From Myxococcales bacterium (GTDB taxonomy: Bacteria > Myxococcota_A > Polyangia > Haliangiales > Haliangiaceae), in assembly GCA_016717005.1 (NCBI GenBank), contig JADJUF010000038.1, positions 414,789-478,788 on the forward strand: a DNA stretch of 64,000 bases, in the 5' to 3' direction. The notes beneath the pieces were generated by a model, which saw nothing but the letters and a program-made list of their open reading frames with translations, ran no database searches and was not told where the DNA came from. This document shows positions 12,680 to 25,110 of this stretch, piece after piece. The position numbers and the translations under genes were made by a program. The first letter of the stretch is position 1, and each line of letters opens with the position of its first letter.

Positions 12680-13164
12680 TTGACATTCTTAGCAATATTG
12701 CCGGCCTGCCGCCAATTCAGACACACGAGATCTGCACTCTCAGCTCGCAGCTGACCCCCGCCGCGCTCGATGACGAGATCGTGGCCTCATGGGGCAAGCA
12801 GGGTATTTCTAGCGACGTTTCGGCGTTCTGGGCCGCGGCGAGAGAGGCATACTTGTTCACTGACTTCGAGTATCGGCAATGGGGGCTCCATCTGATGTCG
12901 CCTGGTGATAGCCGGAAACGAACGGAATACGAACGCGATGTCAATCCGGAGCGGTATCGCGATGGGGACGTGGTCCTCGGCGAGTTCCTCGGAGACCAAG
13001 AACTGCTGGTCGTTGCCCCGCTGGAGTCGGGGGAGCGCCGAGTGCTCATCGCGCTGCCGCTCGACCCGCGGGAGGACTGGTACGGAGTCGCGCCCAGTTT
13101 GGTGGAGTTCCTGGAGCGCTTTCTCAGCGCGCGGGGCGACAAGTTTTGGGAACGCAAGAGCTAA
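12676..13164 (+). CDS. SMI1/KNR4 (SUKH)-like immunity protein
   Basis: 162 aa. Has the acidic, Trp-rich pattern of SUKH-type immunity proteins: LPPIQTHEICTLSSQLTP, VVLGEFLGDQELLVVAPLES, RVLIALPLDPREDWYGVAPS and a final LVEFLERFLSARGDKFWERK. Such proteins neutralise secreted nuclease toxins in the cytoplasm. No cognate toxin is adjacent, so it looks like an orphan immunity gene. Base composition around 12590-12960 is visibly more AT-rich than the neighbours, consistent with acquisition. Family assignment is by pattern and moderate in certainty. Confidence 0.65.
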   Translation: MIDILSNIAGLPPIQTHEICTLSSQLTPAALDDEIVASWGKQGISSDVSAFWAAAREAYLFTDFEYRQWGLHLMSPGDSRKRTEYERDVNPERYRDGDVVLGEFLGDQELLVVAPLESGERRVLIALPLDPREDWYGVAPSLVEFLERFLSARGDKFWERKS

Positions 13165-13246
13165 GCCAGGCACAGGGCCAGGGGCTACGGATCGCGGAGT
13201 TCAAGAACTTGTGGAAGGTCTGGCGAAGGCATCAACTGTCAGTTCC

Positions 13247-13651
13247 ATGTCTCGTCCGTCCCTGCCGTCAGCGCTCCAGCGCCTCCGCGAACGTCCGGGT
13301 ATGTGGCTCTCCAATCCGTCGTTCGCGCGGATCGCCGCGTTCATCGCTGGCTACGACGCGCATACCGACGGCACCTTCCTGATCGGGTTCCGCGAGTGGC
13401 TCATCGTCGAGCTGGACGACGGCAACAATCTCGGTTGGGAAGGGCTCGTCGTCATGCTCGCGAACGAGGCTGCGTTGGAGGAGCCGACGGACGCGGCGAC
13501 GGCGACGCTGTTCGACCTGCTCGAGAGATTCCTCGAGGAACGTAAGGGGCGGCTGGGAGTGTACAAGATCTACCGGCGCTACGACGAATGGCTCCGCGGC
13601 CAGTCCTGGTACACCGAGGCGGGGCCGTCGGAGCAGGCGCCGCCGGACTGA
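13247..13651 (+). CDS. Immunity-like protein with RERPGMWLS N-terminus
   Basis: 134 aa from ATG 13247. Begins ALQRLRERPGMWLSNPSFAR followed by IAAFIAGYDAHTDG, LIGFREWLIVELDDGNNLGW and FDLLERFLEERKG. A similar RPGMYLG/aromatic pattern recurs in small proteins beside polymorphic toxins, so an immunity role is inferred from pattern and from the neighbouring SUKH-like gene. It shares the FLE-R ending style with that neighbour. No toxin gene is seen beside it. Confidence 0.55.
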   Translation: MSRPSLPSALQRLRERPGMWLSNPSFARIAAFIAGYDAHTDGTFLIGFREWLIVELDDGNNLGWEGLVVMLANEAALEEPTDAATATLFDLLERFLEERKGRLGVYKIYRRYDEWLRGQSWYTEAGPSEQAPPD

Positions 13652-13904
13652 CCATCGTTCTCCTGACCAGGCGGGTGGACCGCGGGGCGTTCGCCGGCAC
13701 GTGGAGGGCCAGGAGGAGGCGGCTGGGAGCCTGGGAGCGCATCAGACGACGGCTCCGCCCCGATAGCTGTACCCGCGATGGTATCGTCGGGGGCATGATC
13801 GATGCGGGGCGGGCTCGATCACGCGTGCGGCGCGATCGCGCGATGAGCGACGCACCCGCTGACCTACGCCGCTGGGGCGCTGCGGCCGAACGGAGCATCT
13901 GGGC

Positions 13905-14501
13905 ATGACGACCAAGAACATCGCCAGCGCGCAGCAGCCGCGCGATCTGAAGCTGAAGATCCTCTACGCGGTGTTCCGGTACACGCTCTACGCGGTGCTG
14001 GGCATCGCGCTCGAGGTGGCGCTGTACACGATCGCGCGCACGGGCCGGGCGATCCCGGTGGTGAAGTACCTGTTCCAGTTCGACTGGCAGGTCGATCCGC
14101 GGCTGGGGCTCGACGGGCCGTGGCACACGCCGCTCGAGGTGCTGTTCGGGCAGTCGTCGCTGTGGATGATCCCGGTCTACGTGCTGCCGGCGGCGACGAT
14201 CGAGCGGATCTACAACGCGGGGGTCTTCAAGTGGCCGTGGTGGCTGCGCGCGCCGATCTACGGCCTCTTGATCATGCTGTTCGAGCTGACCACCGGGCTC
14301 GCGCTCAAGGCCCTCACCGGCTACGCGATCTGGGAGTACCTCGACGCCGGCAACGTGCTCGAGATGACCTCGTTCTTCATCCTGCCGATCTGGATGGGCG
14401 CCGGCATGCTGGTCGAGCGCATCTACCGCGAGCTGATGGATCCCGAGCTGCGCGTCGCGCTGCAGGACACGCTCGACAACCCGCCGGCGCCGCCGCGCTG
14501 A
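13905..14501 (+). CDS. Four-helix integral membrane protein
   Basis: 198 aa, ATG 13905. About four hydrophobic segments: YTLYAVLGIALEVALYTIA (about 27-45), MIPVYVLPAATIERIYNAG (about 87-105), APIYGLLIMLFELTTGLALK (about 116-136) and MTSFFILPIWMGAGMLVERI (about 152-172). Aromatic/charged loops lie between. The fold recalls small predicted ABC-permease-like bacterial membrane proteins, but I cannot name a family. Stands alone; the region before it (13652-13904) shows no convincing gene. Confidence 0.7.
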   Translation: MTTKNIASAQQPRDLKLKILYAVFRYTLYAVLGIALEVALYTIARTGRAIPVVKYLFQFDWQVDPRLGLDGPWHTPLEVLFGQSSLWMIPVYVLPAATIERIYNAGVFKWPWWLRAPIYGLLIMLFELTTGLALKALTGYAIWEYLDAGNVLEMTSFFILPIWMGAGMLVERIYRELMDPELRVALQDTLDNPPAPPR

Positions 14502-14677
14502 GCCGCTGTTCGCGGAGGCCGGGCGATCGTCGTCTGGCGTCAACCGCCGACGGGGCCGTCGGCGAGGTGCAGCGGGGTGGACCCGGAGGTCCTCGCGGAA
14601 CACCCGCACCGGCTGTTCGTGCGGCGCGTACGAGCACGCGGCGGACGAGCGCACCGCCTGCGACGTCGTGGGCCGCG

Positions 14678-15298
14678 TCAGTCCGTGGTCTGCAGCGACG
14701 CGCGAAACCGCCAGACGGCTTGGGCCTGCTCGGCGCGTGGCGTGGCCGCGACGATCTCGGCGAGACGAGACAGATCGAGGTCGGCGAGGAAGTGGCTGCG
14801 CTCGCGCGGTTGATAGGCGCCGGCCTCCAGCCCGAAGAGCTGGAAGCGCGCGTCGACCCAGAACCACACCTCGGGCACGCCGAGACCGAGGTAGACCGCC
14901 AGCTTGTCGACGCCGCCGCTGGTGGTGATCACCTCCAGCGCGAAGTCCGGCACGTCCTTCTCGTCGCCCACGCAGTAGCACTCGTCGGGCTCGAGGCCGC
15001 GCTCCATCGCCTGCTTCTTGTAGGTCTCCGAACCGAAGCCCAGGACGACGATGCGGCGCTGGTCGGCGTAGGCCTCGATGAGGCGCGCGATGAACTTCTT
15101 GAGATGCTCGTGGCGCCGCGACGGGCTCATGATCTCCAGCTCCCCCTCGAGGTAGGTCATCCGCAGGCCAGGCTTGTCGGCGAGCGTGGCGCGCATCGCC
15201 TCGTACTGCGCCCACGTGACGCCGTGGAGCACGATCCGCTGGTCCGGCGGTTCAGGCGGCGCGGGCGCCGGCATGACGAGCTGAGGCGCGGAGGCCAT
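14678..15298 (-). CDS. Uma2-family (DUF820) PD-(D/E)XK-type endonuclease-like protein
   Basis: 206 aa. Uma2 proteins have a restriction-endonuclease-like fold and are heavily expanded in cyanobacteria and myxobacteria; physiological role unknown. Diagnostic segments: LRMTYLEGELEIMSPSRRHE near residue 50, and VPDFALEVITTSGGVDKLAVY with GVPEVWFWVD, carrying the Asp and Glu-x-(x)-type residues of the active site. ATG 15298 is chosen because upstream in-frame sequence is only the translation of a 72-bp tandem repeat. Probably monocistronic. Confidence 0.85.
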   Translation of the reverse strand: MASAPQLVMPAPAPPEPPDQRIVLHGVTWAQYEAMRATLADKPGLRMTYLEGELEIMSPSRRHEHLKKFIARLIEAYADQRRIVVLGFGSETYKKQAMERGLEPDECYCVGDEKDVPDFALEVITTSGGVDKLAVYLGLGVPEVWFWVDARFQLFGLEAGAYQPRERSHFLADLDLSRLAEIVAATPRAEQAQAVWRFRASLQTTD

Positions 15299-15360
15299 GG
15301 GTGAAGGATAGCAGCTCCTGCACGAACTTCGGGCGCGTCGTCGCGGGCCCGCATCGCCGG

Positions 15361-15504
15361 GCTCGACGGACATCGAGATCGCGTGGTCGCGGCGGACCCA
15401 CGTGGCCTCGGAGTCGTCGGCGGCATCGCCGAGCTCGACGGACATCGAGCTCGCGTGGTCGCGGCGGACCCACGTGGGCTCGGAGTCGTCGGCGGCGTCG
15501 CCGG
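15361..15504. repeat. 72-bp tandem duplication
   Basis: Two adjacent 72-bp copies (15361-15432 and 15433-15504) starting GCTCGACGGACATCGAG and ending near GTCGCCGG, differing at only a few positions. The tract lies between the 3' end of the large kinase gene and the start of the Uma2-type gene, in the latter's upstream region. Confidence 0.9.
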
Positions 15505-15562
15505 GCCAGCGCACCGACCTCGGTGTGACCTGGCTGCCGCCCGGGTGGGCGACCGACGCTCG

Positions 15563-19315
<3,753 letters not shown>

Positions 19316-19423
19316 GAATTGCCAGGATAGCAGCCCACGGCGGCGTCGCGGTGAGGGCGAATCGCCTCGTCGTATCGCGGGATTGCGCTCACTGTCTGCG
19401 ATACGCGACAAGTCGCATACAAT

Positions 19424-19451
19424 TTAACATACTGATATTACAAGATATTGT
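19424..19451 (+). promoter_or_regulatory. Putative sigma70-like promoter for the lipoprotein gene
   Basis: TTAACA, a 16-bp spacer and TATTGT inside an AT-rich island (about 19411-19455) that stands out from the GC-rich surroundings between divergent genes. A strong Shine-Dalgarno (GGAGGA) sits just before the ATG at 19530. The island may also serve the kinase gene on the other strand. Confidence 0.5.
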
Positions 19452-19529
19452 TGGAGATCGCGGCGGCGCGGCCGTAGCTTCTCGCACCAGGAGCCCACTC
19501 CTTTTCAGGGTTCCGGAGGATCTCGAGAC

Positions 19530-20027
19530 ATGAAGAAGCTCACGCTCATCGGTACTGCCCTCGCGCTCGCGTTCACCCTGTCGGCCACCGGCTGCAAGAA
19601 GAAGGACGAGAACAAGGGCACCGAGACCCAGAAGCCCGCGGCTGGCACGGCGGCTCCGGCTCCGGCTGACCCGGCGGCGGTGGCTCCGGCGGCGCCCGCG
19701 GCTCCGCCCGCGGCCGATCCCGCGGCTCCGCCCGCGGCTGACCCGGCGGCGCCGGCGGCGCCGGCCGATCAGGCGGCGGCCAGCACCGGCGTGCCCGAGT
19801 GCGACGAGTACCTCGCCACGTTCGAGAAGCTCTCGAAGTGCGACAAGCTCGGCCCGGCGCTCGACGGCATGAAGATGGCCGCCGACGCCCAGAAGGCGAC
19901 CTTCGCGTCGTGGGCCTCGTTCGACGAGACCGCCCGCAAGGCGGCGCAGGCGTCGGCCGGTCCCAGCTGCAAGACCCTGACCGAGGGCCTCAAGACCACC
20001 GCGACCTCGCTCGGCTGCACGCTGTAA
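19530..20027 (+). CDS. Lipoprotein with Ala/Pro linker
   Basis: 165 aa. Lipoprotein signal peptide with lipobox SATGC (Cys 22), then KKKDENKGTETQ, about 60 residues of Ala/Pro/Asp repeats that probably span the envelope, and a small C-terminal domain with four cysteines (VPECDEYL, LSKCDKLG, GPSCKTL, LGCTL), likely two disulfides. Strong GGAGGA ribosome site. Layout is typical of abundant outer-membrane lipoproteins of this lineage; no function can be assigned. Confidence 0.85.
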   Translation: MKKLTLIGTALALAFTLSATGCKKKDENKGTETQKPAAGTAAPAPADPAAVAPAAPAAPPAADPAAPPAADPAAPAAPADQAAASTGVPECDEYLATFEKLSKCDKLGPALDGMKMAADAQKATFASWASFDETARKAAQASAGPSCKTLTEGLKTTATSLGCTL

Positions 20028-20269
20028 GACGCGCGCGACGAGCGACGGGGGATGGGGCTGATCGCGATCGATCGGCCGGGGGGGAGTGAGCGCTGCCGAC
20101 GCGCGCGACCCCGACTACGGGGCGCGCAGCGCGCGTGCGTGACGTGACGCTGGCGGCGCCGGTCTCGATCGGCGCGACGCTGGACGGCGTGACGTCGCCG
20201 ACCGCGACCGCGACGTGCGCCCTGCATCGCGGCTTGACGGACCCGGGGCCGCGCGCCTATGACCGCGCG

Positions 20270-21319
20270 ATGTCCCGCTCCTGGTTCGTCATCGGCGCGC
20301 TCTCTCTGCTGGTCGCGAGCTGCGGCGGTGACGACGGTCAGGGCGCGCCGGTCGACGCCGGCCTCGACGCGCCGGCCGGGCCGACCGCGGCCGACATCCG
20401 GTTCACGCCGATCGCGGCGCTGCCGTCGGGCGCGTGGCTGCTCTACAACGACTGGTCGACCGATCCCAACCGGCTCTACGCGCTGCCGGCCAGCGACCTC
20501 GGCGGCGCGCGCCGCGAGCTGTTCCAGGCCAACCGGGTCTGGGCGTTCGGGGCCCGGGCCGACGGCAGCGAGGTGCTGTTCTCGGCATGGGACGCCGAGC
20601 AAGAGGCGCACTTCGGCGTCACGATCGGCGACGCGATCCAGAACACCTTCGCGTACGACACCGCCACCCAGGCCGTGCGCGCGGTGTCGTGGGGCAACCA
20701 GAACGACGAGTGCCACACGTTCGCGCCCGACGGCGCGACCGCGTTCGTGTGCCGGCGCTACGACTTCCAGCCCGACACCAGCTACCGCGGCTGGCGGCTC
20801 GGGCGGCTGCAGCTCGCCGACGGCAGCTTCGAGTTCGTGCGCGCCGAGCAGTCGACGCAGTTCGAGTTCCACCCGACGCCGGTGCCGGGCACGAGCCAGC
20901 TCCTGTTCGAGCTGCGCGACAAGCCGCCCGCGAGCGGCTCGACGATCTGGTCGCGCGATCTGATGACCGGCGTCGAGACGATGGTCAAGGCCAGCGCCCG
21001 GCGCCCGACGCTGGCGCCCGACGGCGCGCGGCTCCTGTTCCAGAACGCGGCCGACCGCAACCGCTGGTACGTGATGGACCTGGCCCAGCCGGCGACCCCG
21101 GCGGCGCTGGTCAGCGCGACCCTCGGGGTCGGCTCGGCCCGGTGGGCGCCCGACGGCGCGGCGATCGTCTACACCGTCAGCGACGACGCGAACTCGTGCG
21201 ACGACCTCGAGACCGTGGCGATCGCCGGCCTCGTCGCCGCGACGCCGGCGCGGGTCCGCGTGTGCGCGACCGGCGACCGCGAGTTCATCACCAACATCGC
21301 CTGGGTGGTCGTGCCCTGA
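20270..21319 (+). CDS. Lipoprotein with TolB-like beta-propeller
   Basis: 349 aa. ATG 20270 starts signal MSRSWFVIGALSLLVASC with lipobox Cys 18, then an acidic linker (GAPVDAGLDAPAGP) typical of this genome. The body contains repeated blades of the WD40-like/PD40 type: ADGSEVLFSAWD, APDGATAFVCRR, APDGARLLFQNAAD and APDGAAIVYTVSDD. Likely an exported ligand- or protein-binding propeller. An upstream in-frame extension exists to 20135 but lacks signal features. Confidence 0.8.
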   Translation: MSRSWFVIGALSLLVASCGGDDGQGAPVDAGLDAPAGPTAADIRFTPIAALPSGAWLLYNDWSTDPNRLYALPASDLGGARRELFQANRVWAFGARADGSEVLFSAWDAEQEAHFGVTIGDAIQNTFAYDTATQAVRAVSWGNQNDECHTFAPDGATAFVCRRYDFQPDTSYRGWRLGRLQLADGSFEFVRAEQSTQFEFHPTPVPGTSQLLFELRDKPPASGSTIWSRDLMTGVETMVKASARRPTLAPDGARLLFQNAADRNRWYVMDLAQPATPAALVSATLGVGSARWAPDGAAIVYTVSDDANSCDDLETVAIAGLVAATPARVRVCATGDREFITNIAWVVVP

Positions 21320-21439
21320 GCTTCCAGGGAGGCCTGTCGCCAGACCGCGTCGAGGTCGGCGGATGGGTCGTTGTGGGCCGCGCCCTGAACGGGCGCGACC
21401 GCGCGGCGTTCCGGCTGTGGGGCCGCGCGCGGCGCGTGC

Positions 21440-22453
21440 TCAGGGCGCGGTGAGCTGACGCCACAGCTCGTCGGGCGACAGCCGCGGCGAGCCGACGGCG
21501 GCGGCCTCGGCGGCGCGGATCAGCTCGACGACGCGCTGGTTGAGCGGGGCGGCGGCGCCGGTGCGCGCGGCGACGCGGACGATCTCGCCGTTCAAGTAGT
21601 CGACCTCGGTGGCGCGGCGGGCGTCGAGGTCCTGCCACATCGACGAGCGCGCGGCGGGGTCGACCTTGAGCTGGGCCCGGGTGATGAGCTTGACCAGCGC
21701 GGTCGGCAGCCGCAGCACCCGGGGCATCAGCGCCAGCGGCACGCCGTTCCAGCGGGCCGGGCGGACGCCGGCGGCGCGCACGACCGCGAGGCCCTCGGTG
21801 ACCAGCGCCGCGATGACCTTGCGGTAGCCCGGGGTCAAGAGCAGCGTCGCGGTCGACGCGTCCGACAGCGCGCTGACCGCGTTGTTGAGGTTGACCAGGA
21901 GCTTGGTCCACTGCTCCGGCGCCAGGTCGGCGCGCTCCTCGACCGGGACGCCGCCGGCGCGGAGCGCGGCCACCAGCGCGGGCGGCGCGGTCTCGATGAT
22001 CAGCGGGCCGCTGGTGGCGCGGCGGTAGGTGCCCTCGACCGCGATCACGTTCCAGGTGACGATCGACGCCAGCACCCGCTGGGTCCGCAGGTGCGCGCGC
22101 AGGGTGTCCGGATTCCGGACGCCGTTCTGCAGGCTCACGACCGTGGCGTCGGGCCGCGCCACCGTCGCCAGCTCCCGGGCGGCGTCGTCGGTGTGCTGGC
22201 TCTTGACGCAGCACAGGATCACGTCGCACTCGGCCAGGGCGCCGGTCGCGGTCGCGAACTCGACCCGCTCGGTCGGCACCACCGCGCGCGGGCCGTCGAA
22301 GTCCTGGACCGCGAGGCCGTGCGCGGCCAGCTGATCGCGCAGGCGCGGCCGGCCCACCAGCACGACGTCGGCGGCGTCGGCCGCGAGCAGGCGGCCGCCG
22401 ACGTAGCAGCCGATCGAGCCGGCGCCGAGCACGCCGATGCGCAGTCGTGTCAC
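21440..22453 (-). CDS. 2-dehydropantoate 2-reductase family (PanE/ApbA-like) oxidoreductase
   Basis: 337 aa. NAD(P)-binding Rossmann motif at the N-terminus (RIGVLGAGSIGCYVGGRLL), then CDVILCCVKSQHTDDAARE and VVSLQNGVRNPDTLR. The C-terminal helical domain has WTKLLVNLNNAVSALSD with the family's Lys/Asn motif and SSMWQDLDARRATEVDYLNG with the catalytic-type Asp/Glu. Canonical members reduce ketopantoate to pantoate in coenzyme A synthesis; paralogues act on other 2-ketoacids. GTG 22453 start. No other pantothenate genes nearby, so substrate is uncertain. Confidence 0.9.
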   Translation of the reverse strand: MTRLRIGVLGAGSIGCYVGGRLLAADAADVVLVGRPRLRDQLAAHGLAVQDFDGPRAVVPTERVEFATATGALAECDVILCCVKSQHTDDAARELATVARPDATVVSLQNGVRNPDTLRAHLRTQRVLASIVTWNVIAVEGTYRRATSGPLIIETAPPALVAALRAGGVPVEERADLAPEQWTKLLVNLNNAVSALSDASTATLLLTPGYRKVIAALVTEGLAVVRAAGVRPARWNGVPLALMPRVLRLPTALVKLITRAQLKVDPAARSSMWQDLDARRATEVDYLNGEIVRVAARTGAAAPLNQRVVELIRAAEAAAVGSPRLSPDELWRQLTAP

Positions 22454-22555
22454 CGCGCGACTGTGCGCGACCGCGGGGCCGCACGTCAACGTCGCGGCGG
22501 GGCCCGGTGCGGGTCGGGGTGCGCGGTGCGGGGCGGGGTGCGCGATACTCGGGCG

Positions 22556-23701
22556 ATGCTGCCGCAGCTGGTCGGGCGCACCCTCGCCGAGAACACCGGG
22601 CTCAACGCCCACGCGCGCGCGGCCGGCGAGCGCGCCGGCATGGTCAACCGGCTGCGCGCGTGGGGTGCCCACGTCGACTATCACCTGGCGATGGCGCCGG
22701 ACGCCGCGACCGCGCGGCGCATCCTGGCCGGGGAGTGGTCCCGGATCGCGACCGACTGGGCGGAGGCGATCGCCCCGGGCCTGTCGCCGATTACCGCGCG
22801 CATCAAGTCGCGCTGGGCCCTGCTGCGGTTCGCGACGCTGGCCGACACGAGGTTCGACGAGCTGCCGCTGATCGCCACCGGCCTGGTCGCGAGCGGCACC
22901 ACCTGGCGTGGGACCGCCGCGCAGGTCGCGGCCGCGGCCACCAGCGCCCACGAGCGCGGCCTCAAGCTCGACGAGGCCGACGGCACCATCCGGCTCGTGC
23001 GCCGCGGCGCGGTCGTCGCCACGCTGGTCGCCGACCCTGCGGCGGCGCCGGCCGCCGGCGCGATCATGCTGGCGGCGGCGCGCGGGCCGATCGGTTGGGG
23101 CCTGACCGCGGCCGCCGGCTTCCTCGGCGTGCTGGGCGGCATCATGGCGCTCGCCCAGGGGCTGATCCTCCTGGCGGTCGCCCTGATGACGGTGCCGGTC
23201 TCGACGGTGCTGGCGCTGCGCTGGGCGGTGGCGCGCGCGCGCCGTCACCCGTGGCGGCCGGCGGCGATCACCCTGGCGCCGCGTCCCGCGGGCGCGCCCT
23301 ACCGCGATCGCAGCGCCGCCGCCGACGCCGTGCCCGTGGCCAAGGTCGTGGCGCTGGCCCAGGCCGCCGGGTTGACCGCGCGGGTCGCCGGTCGCCGCCT
23401 GTCGATCAGCGTCGACGACCGGGTCGAGGTCACGGTCGCGATCGCGCCGGCGCACCCGCTGGCCCTGACGCGCCTCGCGGTCCGCCACCGGCACTACCCG
23501 ACGCTGATGCGGCTCGCGCACGCGCTCGGCGCCGAGGTGGGCCCGCTGCGGCTCGAGCTCGAGCACGGGGCGCTCGAGGTGCCGGGGCCCGACGGATGGG
23601 CGAGCTGGCGGGCCGCGCACGACGCCGAGGAGCGGGCCCTGGCGGGGTTGATCCAGCGGTTCCAGCTCGCCCGCGCCCGCGCGATCGCGACCCTGCGGTG
23701 A
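22556..23701 (+). CDS. Hypothetical protein with central hydrophobic hairpin
   Basis: 381 aa, not recognised. The N-terminal ~155 residues are helical and Ala-rich (LVGRTLAENTGLNAHARAAG). A hydrophobic region follows (about 155-225) including GPIGWGLTAAAGFLGVLGG and LILLAVALMTVPVSTVLALR, two probable membrane helices. A soluble C-terminal domain (VTVAIAPAHPLALTRLAVRH, LRLELEHGALEVPGPDGW) completes it. Divergent from the reductase gene with about 100 bp between starts. Possibly an inner-membrane protein. Confidence 0.7.
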   Translation: MLPQLVGRTLAENTGLNAHARAAGERAGMVNRLRAWGAHVDYHLAMAPDAATARRILAGEWSRIATDWAEAIAPGLSPITARIKSRWALLRFATLADTRFDELPLIATGLVASGTTWRGTAAQVAAAATSAHERGLKLDEADGTIRLVRRGAVVATLVADPAAAPAAGAIMLAAARGPIGWGLTAAAGFLGVLGGIMALAQGLILLAVALMTVPVSTVLALRWAVARARRHPWRPAAITLAPRPAGAPYRDRSAAADAVPVAKVVALAQAAGLTARVAGRRLSISVDDRVEVTVAIAPAHPLALTRLAVRHRHYPTLMRLAHALGAEVGPLRLELEHGALEVPGPDGWASWRAAHDAEERALAGLIQRFQLARARAIATLR

Positions 23702-23710
23702 TCGTCGCCG

Positions 23711-25045
23711 CTACGGCGCGACGCGCGCGCGCAAGGTGCCGATGTCGGCGCGCAGCTTGGTGACGGCGTTCTGCCACTGGGCCATCGTCGGGCCGAACGC
23801 GTCGGTCGCGACCTCGGGCGCGAGCTGCGCCGCGAGCGCGTCGAGCTGCGCCTCGAGCACGCCCGGTCCGGCCGGCCCGGCCAGGACCTCGGCGGTGCGG
23901 GCCTGGTAGTCGGGCCACAGCACCTCGGCCATGAGCGCGGTCAGGTGATCGCAGGCCGGCGGGCGCCCGTAGTAGCCGAGGAAGATCGACCGGCGCGCGC
24001 AGTCGGTCGGCGACGCGGTCCAGTCGGGCATGCCGTAGGAGGTGCGGATCGGGCTCGGCACCTGCATCGTGTTGTCGACGTCCCACGGCAGGAGCCACAT
24101 GCGATCGCGCGCGGTCTCCTCGTACCAGAAGTAGTTGTGGTTGCCGCAGGTGCCGCCGACGGCGTTCGGGCAGTACCAGCCGACGAAGCCGTCCCAGTTG
24201 TCGACCAGGCGATCGACCGCGAGGAAGCTGACCAGGGTCGGCACGTCGACCCAGGTCGCGAGCGTGGTCCGGAACGTCGCCGGCGTGGCCGCGGCCAGGG
24301 CGGCCGCGAACCGCACCATCTTGTCGACGGCGGGCGCGGCGGTGTTGGTCTCGAGCGCGGCCACGTACGGCGCGGTCGTGCCGTGCTCGGGCCAGACCTC
24401 CTTGTAGAGGTTGCCGGCGCCGCCGTCGATCGCGCGGAAGTGGTCCTGCACGTACTCGCGATCGATCGCCTCGACCAGCAGGAACAGGCCGAGGTCCTCG
24501 CCGTTGACCCGCACGCGCGCGTGGGCGGCGCGCGGCGCGACCACGCCGACGGCGCGGAACAGGCCGTAGACGATGCGCTCCTTCATGCCGGTCGCGTCCC
24601 GCATCATCGCGTGCAGGTTGAGGTGCTCGAGCCCGAGGAACCGTCCGCCGGCGACGTACTCGTCGAAGTCGAGCTTCATCGACAGCTTCGGGCAGCGGCG
24701 GTTGCCCTGGCCGTCGAAGCACAACCGCAGGCTGCCGACCGAGCCCTTGTAGCGCAGGCCCAGGCGCGCGACCGACAGGCCGTTCCACACCAGGTCGGCC
24801 GGCACGTCCTGCTCGAGCAGCGCGTTGTCGTTGAGCCACTGCCAGTCGGCCGGCGTGACGGTCAGGTCGAGGGTCCGGATCTGCGTGTCGTCGAACAGGT
24901 CGGCGGCGGTCGGGCCCGGCGGCGCGTCGACCGGCGCGTCGACCGCGCCGTCGACGGGCGTGGCGTCGAGGTCGGTGCCGCCGCCGCCGCCGCCGCAGGC
25001 CGCGAGCGCGCTCAGCATCAGTCCCGTCGCCCCGAGGAACCGCAT
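23711..25045 (-). CDS. CotH-kinase-family lipoprotein
   Basis: 444 aa. ATG 25045 starts MRFLGATGLMLSALAAC, lipobox Cys 17, then a poly-Gly/Asp linker (DLDATPVDGAVDAPVDAPP). CotH-like features: RYKGSVGSLRLC, KLSMKLDFDEYV, LNLHAMMRDATGMKERIVY, LGLFLLVEAIDREYV, GNLYKEVW, LVDNWDGF and WLLPWDVDNTM. The Asp residues of the last two motifs correspond to the metal/ATP-binding acidic residues of this atypical protein kinase fold. CotH phosphorylates spore-coat proteins in Bacillus; the role of exported homologues in Gram-negatives is unknown. Confidence 0.85.
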   Translation of the reverse strand: MRFLGATGLMLSALAACGGGGGGTDLDATPVDGAVDAPVDAPPGPTAADLFDDTQIRTLDLTVTPADWQWLNDNALLEQDVPADLVWNGLSVARLGLRYKGSVGSLRLCFDGQGNRRCPKLSMKLDFDEYVAGGRFLGLEHLNLHAMMRDATGMKERIVYGLFRAVGVVAPRAAHARVRVNGEDLGLFLLVEAIDREYVQDHFRAIDGGAGNLYKEVWPEHGTTAPYVAALETNTAAPAVDKMVRFAAALAAATPATFRTTLATWVDVPTLVSFLAVDRLVDNWDGFVGWYCPNAVGGTCGNHNYFWYEETARDRMWLLPWDVDNTMQVPSPIRTSYGMPDWTASPTDCARRSIFLGYYGRPPACDHLTALMAEVLWPDYQARTAEVLAGPAGPGVLEAQLDALAAQLAPEVATDAFGPTMAQWQNAVTKLRADIGTLRARVAP

Positions 25046-25110
25046 CCTGAGACGATACGCCGCGGCGAGCTGGCGATCCAGCGAGGCGCGCGCCCGTGCG
25101 AGCATCGGGC

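Noticed and set aside
13588..13908. 106-codon plus-strand frame between the immunity-like gene and the membrane protein gene
   Set aside because: Overlaps the 3' end of the previous gene, Arg-rich, no ribosome site; treated as noncoding.
22447..23763. Second long plus-strand frame overlapping the hypothetical gene at 22556
   Set aside because: Composition dominated by Arg/Ala/Gly as in GC-rich shadow frames; the other frame has signal-free but protein-like hydrophobic segments and a sensible start.
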